Of a stretch of 35,000 nucleotides of DNA, positions 30,023 to 35,000 are shown piece after piece (positions within the stretch are counted from its first letter, which is position 1; every line of letters begins with the position of its first letter). The notes beneath the pieces are model-generated. The model worked only from the letters and a program-made list of their open reading frames with translations. It searched no databases and was not told where the DNA came from. Made by a program: the position numbers and the translations under genes. Origin of the DNA: Anaeromyces robustus (taxonomy: Eukaryota; Neocallimastigomycota; Neocallimastigomycetes; Neocallimastigales; Neocallimastigaceae); NCBI GenBank assembly GCA_002104895.1, contig MCFG01000368.1, positions 1 to 35,000 on the forward strand, read 5' to 3'.

Positions 30023-30490
30023 CTGGTTCGACCCCGCAACCCTGATGTTTCCTCAACGTGGGTTTTTCATTAGTACTTGTTCGCTTGCCAGGTGTTAGTA
30101 TGTTCTTCCTTAATTATACCACATTTCTTAATTTAATAATTTATTGTACTGCCTGACGCTTATAGTCTTTAATATTGTTTCTTTGAGAAATACCAACCTT
30201 TAACCAATCTGTATTGTAGAATAACCAAGTGGATTAGAATCACGTGACTTCTGGGCTGGGCTTCACCAGCCTCGTTAGAGGTATGTCGGGCGCCAATAAC
30301 AATATGTGGCTCGCGGATATAAATTCAGCAATTATTGTACAAGATTGGGAGAGCCGAAGCTGACTTCAGTATGGCAGTCCATGAGGGACACATTACCACC
30401 TAATTATTAGGGAGTGGGCTTACTGCTTCACATTAGGGAAGATCAAAGAAGCATACCCCGGATATAGAAAAAAAAAATTATTTTTATTAT
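30010..30490 (+). mobile_element. SINE- or truncated-LINE-like insertion with target-site duplication
   Basis: The body, 30023-30477, is far richer in G/C than everything around it and ends in ten A (30468-30477). The 13-bp TTATTTTTATTAT directly precedes it (30010-30022) and directly follows the A tail (30478-30490). No frame is open, so it is a non-coding retroposon or LINE 3' UTR. It starts CTGGTTCGACCCC, which resembles a pol III B box, but I see no A box. It has a stable hairpin GGCTGG-GCTTCA-CCAGCC (about 30258-30275). The A/T-only duplication could arise by chance in this context, but its exact abutment to both ends argues otherwise. Confidence 0.7.
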
Positions 30491-30694
30491 AATATCAAGT
30501 GTTATTAATAATTTGGATTTATAATAAATAATATTTCATAATAAAATATATATTTGAAAAGATACTTTTTTATTTATATATTCGTGGCTTTGATATTACT
30601 ATATAGTTAAACTCTTTGTTTTTGTATTGATTTTTAATGTATTTGTATTAATTATATTACATAACAGAAAATGTTCTAAAATATATAATTATTA

Positions 30695-31333
30695 TATTTT
30701 TGGGGAAGTGTGCATTTCGGCAATGTATTTTGTAAATGTATCGCGCATTAAAATAACGTATTATTTAAATGTATTATATTGTGGCTTATAAATTAAATTA
30801 ATAAAAAATTTATTATATTATTAAAATCAATATTTTATTTATTATTGATTTATGAAACCAATTTATTAGTGACATCTTCTTTTTATTAATATTTCTTTTT
30901 TTTTTTTTTTTTTATTTAACTTATGAAATAAATAAAATATTAAGTGAAATTTAAAATTTATCTATAATTATTTAAATTATTAAATAAATAAAATATTAAG
31001 TGAAATTTAAAATTTATAAATTCTTTAAATTATGAAATAAATAAAATATTAAGTGAAATTTAAAATTTATATTTATAATTCTTTAAATTATGAAATAAAT
31101 AAAATATTAAGTGAAATTTAAAATTTATATTTATAATTCTTTAAATTATGAAATAAATAAGAAATGCTTTAATATACAAGTACTAGTAGTATATAAACTC
31201 TCTTAAAAAATTTTTATATAAATGTGGCGTTAAAAATATTTATATAAATTTACAATATAAAATGTGGCGTAAAGGACCATTCAATGCAAAAAATTTCATG
31301 TACATTGCCGAAATGCAACACTCAGTATTTTTG
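30695..31333. mobile_element. Non-autonomous DNA transposon (MITE-like), 623 bp
   Basis: Imperfect terminal inverted repeats share GTGT(T)GCATTTCGGCAATGTA. The left copy is about 30703-30727. The right copy, 31301-31325, is its complement. An identical 8-bp TATTTTTG flanks both ends (30695-30702 and 31326-31333), the duplication length of the hAT superfamily. The interior has no transposase, only AT-rich sequence, two GTGGCGT motifs near the right end, and a 58-bp minisatellite. Family assignment to hAT rests on duplication length alone. Confidence 0.8.
30925..31165. repeat. Minisatellite of about 58-bp units inside the MITE
   Basis: Units start near 30925, 30981, 31034, 31092 and 31150 (last partial). 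Each begins GAAATAAATAAAATATTAAG, continues TGAAATTTAAAATTTAT, and ends ATTCTTTAAATTAT. Units three and four are exactly 58 bp apart and appear identical; the first two are more diverged. Confidence 0.9.
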
Positions 31334-32851
31334 AATTATTATTATTATTAAATAGTTGTATTTTTTTTTCTTTACATTATAAACTTTATTAATATTTAAT
31401 ATTTATATATACAAATAAAAATGTAATTTAAATTGTTCAATAAAAATTTATTTAAAATGTTTTTCTTTTTTTCTTTTTTTGTTCATAAAAATTTATTTAA
31501 AGTGTTTTTTCTTTTTTTCTTTTTTTCCTCTTTTAGTATTTTCTATTAATATTAATATTTTTATACTAATTATTAGGTAATTAGTATAAAATTAAAATAA
31601 AATAATAAAATAAAATAATACTATTTAGATGTATCACTATCAACTATCAACTATCAACTATCAACTATCAACTATCAACTATCAACTATCAATATCAATT
31701 ATCAATATCAATATCAATATTTCTATCAATGCTTAAATTTTCATAAACATGTATTTATAATTTATTTATAATTTATAATTATTTGTATACATTCCAATTT
31801 TTTTTTTCTTTTTTTTGAATGTATGTAAAGTTATGATGAGTAATCATTTAAAATCTTTAACATTTCCATTTTTATATAAATTAATGTTTAAATAATTTAT
31901 ATTAGAAATTTTAGAAATTTTAGCATTTTTAGAAATTTCATAATAAATAACGAATGATTGAAGAGATAAATAAATGAATTTTTAAATAAATTATTATAAA
32001 ATGAATGAATGAATAGATAAATTTTAAATTAATAATTGGAAAAAAAAATTATAAAGAAAAAAATTTTTTTTTATTAGTAATGATTTATACTTTAATAAGA
32101 TATTTTATGTTTTGTTTTGTATTTGTATATATACATTATATACATTATATATATATTTATTACATCAAGAAAAAAAGAATAATTAAAATGTAAAAAAAAA
32201 AAAAAAAATTATAAAATATATAAATAAATAATAACATATATGTATATAATGTATATAATGTATATATATTTTTTTTATAATTAGTATTCTATATCGGTTG
32301 ACATAACCATTAAAAATTATTTTAGTTTTTTTTTTTTTAATTATTAAAATGGGTATTAAATATTTTATTATTTACATTTAATTTAAAAAATTTTTTAATA
32401 CTTTTTCTGTATATAATAAATTTTTTATTTTTATTTTTTTTTTTTGTATTTTTTGTAAATTAAATTTTTTATTATTGTTATATTAATAATTTTATATATT
32501 TTATATATATTTTAAAAAAATGAAAAAAATGAATAATAGATAATATTAACTTCTATAATAAATTATATAAGATAATATGATAATTATTACTTTAAAAAAA
32601 AAAATTCTAAATTATTTTCATTTACTATTTATTACTATCATTCTACTTATGTCTTATTTATATGATTTATTATCATTTTACTTATTTATAACTATTTATT
32701 TATGAATATTTCTCCTCATTTTCACTTCAAAGTTTATAATAATCTATTAATAATAATAATAATAATAAAGTTATTATTATTAATATTATTTTTAAATTTT
32801 TACTGAATTATAAACTCTTTTTTTTTTATTTTAACTTTCTTTATATATAAA
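31334..32851. other. Repeat-rich spacer 3' of the second CE18-like gene
   Basis: It contains a tandem duplication of TTCATAAAAATTTATTTAAA with CTTTTTTTCTTTTTTT (about 31437-31528). It also has a perfect 14-bp-stem inverted repeat at 31559-31591, the ATCAACT heptamer array, and TATATACATTATATA stretches. No gene. Confidence 0.65.
31638..31692. repeat. Heptanucleotide array ATCAACT
   Basis: About seven perfect units of CTATCAA, followed by degenerate ATCAATATCAAT repeats to about 31720. Confidence 0.92.
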
Positions 32852-35000
32852 TTAATAATGATCGAGACTATGATATTGTTTGGAGGATCTATTTTCTTTA
32901 GATGGTTTCTTTTTAGATTTCAGAATAATTAAGGATACTAATAATAAAACAATAAGGATAATAATACCCATTAATATATAAATGACGGTTTTATTACTGG
33001 TACCAAAATCATTATTAGAATCTGTATCACCTCCAGAGGTAGGGGTATAATTATCATCATTCCATTTAATCTCTTTTTTAAATTTAATGGATTTTGGACT
33101 CTTATTAGAGGCTTCAATCCAAGCAGTAGGTGGATCATTTCCTTCTTTTTCAATGGTAATACCATTTCCTTCATTAAATTCTGTATTTCTAATAGCAAAT
33201 ATTGGAACTTTACATTCACCACTAGTAGATGAAACTTTAATTTCTGATATTTTAAAGGATGTATCATCTATGACCATGGTATATTGTGGTTTACAATTCT
33301 TTTGATCTAATCTACGAAGATAGGTTTGAGCAAGATCATCCATTTTTATGGAAATTAATGGCCAATCCAAATATTTATTATATTCGGCAAGAATTCTTTC
33401 TACCCATTGTTGCATAACACCAAATTTACCAGTAACTCCTTCAATTTCAACTTCTGGCATATCAACATTTCTTAAATTACCTTCATGGAACATATAAGGA
33501 TCATGTCTTAATTTAAGTAAATTTTTAACATGAAGTTCGGCTTCATTATTTAAATGGGTTGTCCAATCAATAGAAGTCCCATAAAATACTTGATACCAAG
33601 CTAAAATTTCATCCTTGGTAGAACAATCCCAATAAATTTGAGGGGGTTGACGTGGAATAACAATGAAACCTTCATAATTGGAAGTTTGCATAGTAGATAT
33701 AAAGGGTAAATGATAATTTTCTTGAGTAAGATCTGCACGAGAAGTATCACCAACAGCATATTTGATACCATATTTTTCAAAAACTTGTAATACATGACCA
33801 TTATGAAGACCACTAATTTCTGGTGTAATAATACTATGTTGAGAAAAACAATCCCTTTTATACATACCTAAATAAGGTTCATCTGCCATTTTAATATTTA
33901 AACCTATTTCATTATTGGCATCATTAAGGGAAGCATAATTAAGATTTTGATGACTAAAAGTATGAGTAAGCCAATAAAAATCATCTTGAGTTTGTGGATT
34001 TTGAGCAAAATAATCATAAAGTTTATCATTTTTTAAGGCATTAACATCCCATTCGGTATCTTCATTACCTTTCCATCGAGAACTACCTATTTCAGTTAAA
34101 GGTTTAATATAATCTTGTTTACTATTATATTCATATTCTGTCCAATCCGTAATAACAAATTCTTTATGATGAGCTGCTGTTAAAATATGAAGACCGTTCA
34201 TAGCTAATTCAATTTTAAATTTAGAACCTTTTGGCATACGTTTACTAACAATATCTTTTTGCCAATTAGAAATATTTTTCATATCTTCAACGGAAGTTCT
34301 ATAATGAATAGATTCCGTTAAATTGAATTTATTATCAGCAAAATAATCATCAATTTGAATATCGAAATAAATTCTTCTATAACCATCTATAAGACCATAA
34401 TTAACCCAAGAAATCCAAAGATGACTTGTGAAATAAGCACTAGTAGATTCAATATATGGAATAAAGAAATGGATAGATTCTAAACCATTCTTTTGTTTTA
34501 CTATTGCACCAGCAAAAGAATCAACATCGTCATATTTTAAAATTGGGGTATAATCTGGATTATTAAAAGTAACTTCATAATGATTATAGGGTTGACATAC
34601 CAATTGACTATCAGTAATACAAGTACCAACATCCATATGTATATCTTTACCTTTCATTTGATATTTTTTAGCTAATTCTATCCCTTGTTCTGTTAATATA
34701 ACTCTTCTCATCATAACATTTTGATTAGTTTGAGTGAAACCGTAAGCTGGATCTGGTTCAGAATTTAAATATGCTACTCTAACTTTATATTTTTTTTGAT
34801 ATTCTTCAATTTGTGTTTTGATACCAGATAACATTTCTTGAGTAGCTTGTTCAATAACAATGGCATTATATAAAGCAACATTATTTTCTTCTAATTTTAA
34901 ATCACCTGTAAGTGGTAATTTTATAATTTCATAATTCATACCATAACCTTCAAACATTGTATTAACTATTGAATTTTGATCTGCCGATGTTAAATATAAA
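32852..35000 (-). CDS. Second Agd3/CE18-like deacetylase, 5' end outside window
   Basis: The reading frame stays open to the window edge. The 14 codons before the Met at 34957 read LYLTSADQNSIVNT, matching LYMTAADQNTIVPS of the first paralog. The true start with its signal peptide therefore lies beyond 35000, and the Met is internal. The visible part contains FDIQIDDYF, LTHTFSHQNL, RQPPQIYWDC and LRHDPYMFHEGNLR, so all presumed catalytic residues are conserved. A Ser/Thr/Asn linker follows, then a transmembrane helix (VIYILMGIIILIVLLLVSLI) and a Lys-rich tail. It has two small insertions relative to the paralog, for example EYNSKQD versus DVGQD. Tails and linkers have diverged, the core little. 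It lies in the same orientation as the first copy, a tandem duplication spread by 6 kb of repeats. Confidence 0.8.
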   Translation of the reverse strand, partial: LYLTSADQNSIVNTMFEGYGMNYEIIKLPLTGDLKLEENNVALYNAIVIEQATQEMLSGIKTQIEEYQKKYKVRVAYLNSEPDPAYGFTQTNQNVMMRRVILTEQGIELAKKYQMKGKDIHMDVGTCITDSQLVCQPYNHYEVTFNNPDYTPILKYDDVDSFAGAIVKQKNGLESIHFFIPYIESTSAYFTSHLWISWVNYGLIDGYRRIYFDIQIDDYFADNKFNLTESIHYRTSVEDMKNISNWQKDIVSKRMPKGSKFKIELAMNGLHILTAAHHKEFVITDWTEYEYNSKQDYIKPLTEIGSSRWKGNEDTEWDVNALKNDKLYDYFAQNPQTQDDFYWLTHTFSHQNLNYASLNDANNEIGLNIKMADEPYLGMYKRDCFSQHSIITPEISGLHNGHVLQVFEKYGIKYAVGDTSRADLTQENYHLPFISTMQTSNYEGFIVIPRQPPQIYWDCSTKDEILAWYQVFYGTSIDWTTHLNNEAELHVKNLLKLRHDPYMFHEGNLRNVDMPEVEIEGVTGKFGVMQQWVERILAEYNKYLDWPLISIKMDDLAQTYLRRLDQKNCKPQYTMVIDDTSFKISEIKVSSTSGECKVPIFAIRNTEFNEGNGITIEKEGNDPPTAWIEASNKSPKSIKFKKEIKWNDDNYTPTSGGDTDSNNDFGTSNKTVIYILMGIIILIVLLLVSLIILKSKKKPSKENRSSKQYHSLDHY

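Noticed and set aside
30021-30110. tRNA gene suggested by GGTTCGACCCC
   Set aside because: No A box, no acceptor or anticodon arms can be folded, and the T-stem pairs poorly.
30023-30477. rRNA, spliceosomal RNA, RNase P or SRP RNA as identity of the G/C-rich island
   Set aside because: I compared remembered conserved blocks of each and found no convincing match. The A tail and flanking duplication fit a retroposon better.
31638-31720. CRISPR-like array
   Set aside because: The units are contiguous heptamers without spacers, in a eukaryotic context.
33087-33305. Plus-strand 72-codon ORF within the second CE18-like gene
   Set aside because: Antisense shadow of a conserved coding region.

Overview
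The window is extremely AT-rich eukaryotic DNA: long A/T tracts, AAAT and AAAAT microsatellites, few genes, large spacers, and one short spliceosomal intron (GTATGT...TTATAG). The gene set is fungal: an Ecl1-type zinc protein, a yeast Pbi2-like I9 inhibitor, small heat-shock proteins, and two large Agd3/CE18-like deacetylases. Composition and gene content fit an anaerobic gut fungus (Neocallimastigomycota) best. That placement is inference from composition and gene families, not from a marker gene.

Layout. (1) 1-4.8 kb: an Ecl1-like gene with one intron (1323-2043, +), repeat-filled spacer, then an 88-residue I9 protease-inhibitor gene (4446-4712, +) with an AAAT microsatellite just upstream. 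(2) 5.4-23.4 kb: an hsp20 locus with eight intact genes and one decayed copy (5388-5627). The intact genes form four head-to-head pairs (6233/8421, 12270/14430, 16786/18944, 21263/23447). Each pair shares a 780-800 bp bidirectional promoter with GAA modules at 10-bp steps, a step-type heat-shock element. The first two promoter cassettes have one orientation and the last two are inverted. Convergent spacers between pairs hold repeats in both orientations, a Ty1/copia fragment, a 103-copy AAAAT array, a 40-bp perfect palindrome and a poly-A retroposed insertion. (3) 24.6-35 kb: two paralogous, minus-strand, membrane-anchored CE18-like deacetylase genes, the second running off the window. They are separated by 6 kb holding a SINE/LINE-like insertion (30023-30477) and a 623-bp terminal-inverted-repeat element (30703-31325).

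The Hsp20 proteins are unusual in carrying an acidic, low-complexity insertion of about 50 residues inside the alpha-crystallin domain. Diagnostic residues in their N-terminal halves cluster by head-to-head pair, which suggests gene conversion between the inverted arms. The locus looks like an amplified, self-homogenising heat-shock gene palindrome. The two CE18 paralogs would act on cell-surface amino-sugar polymers. The Ecl1-like and I9 genes are probably unrelated neighbours.
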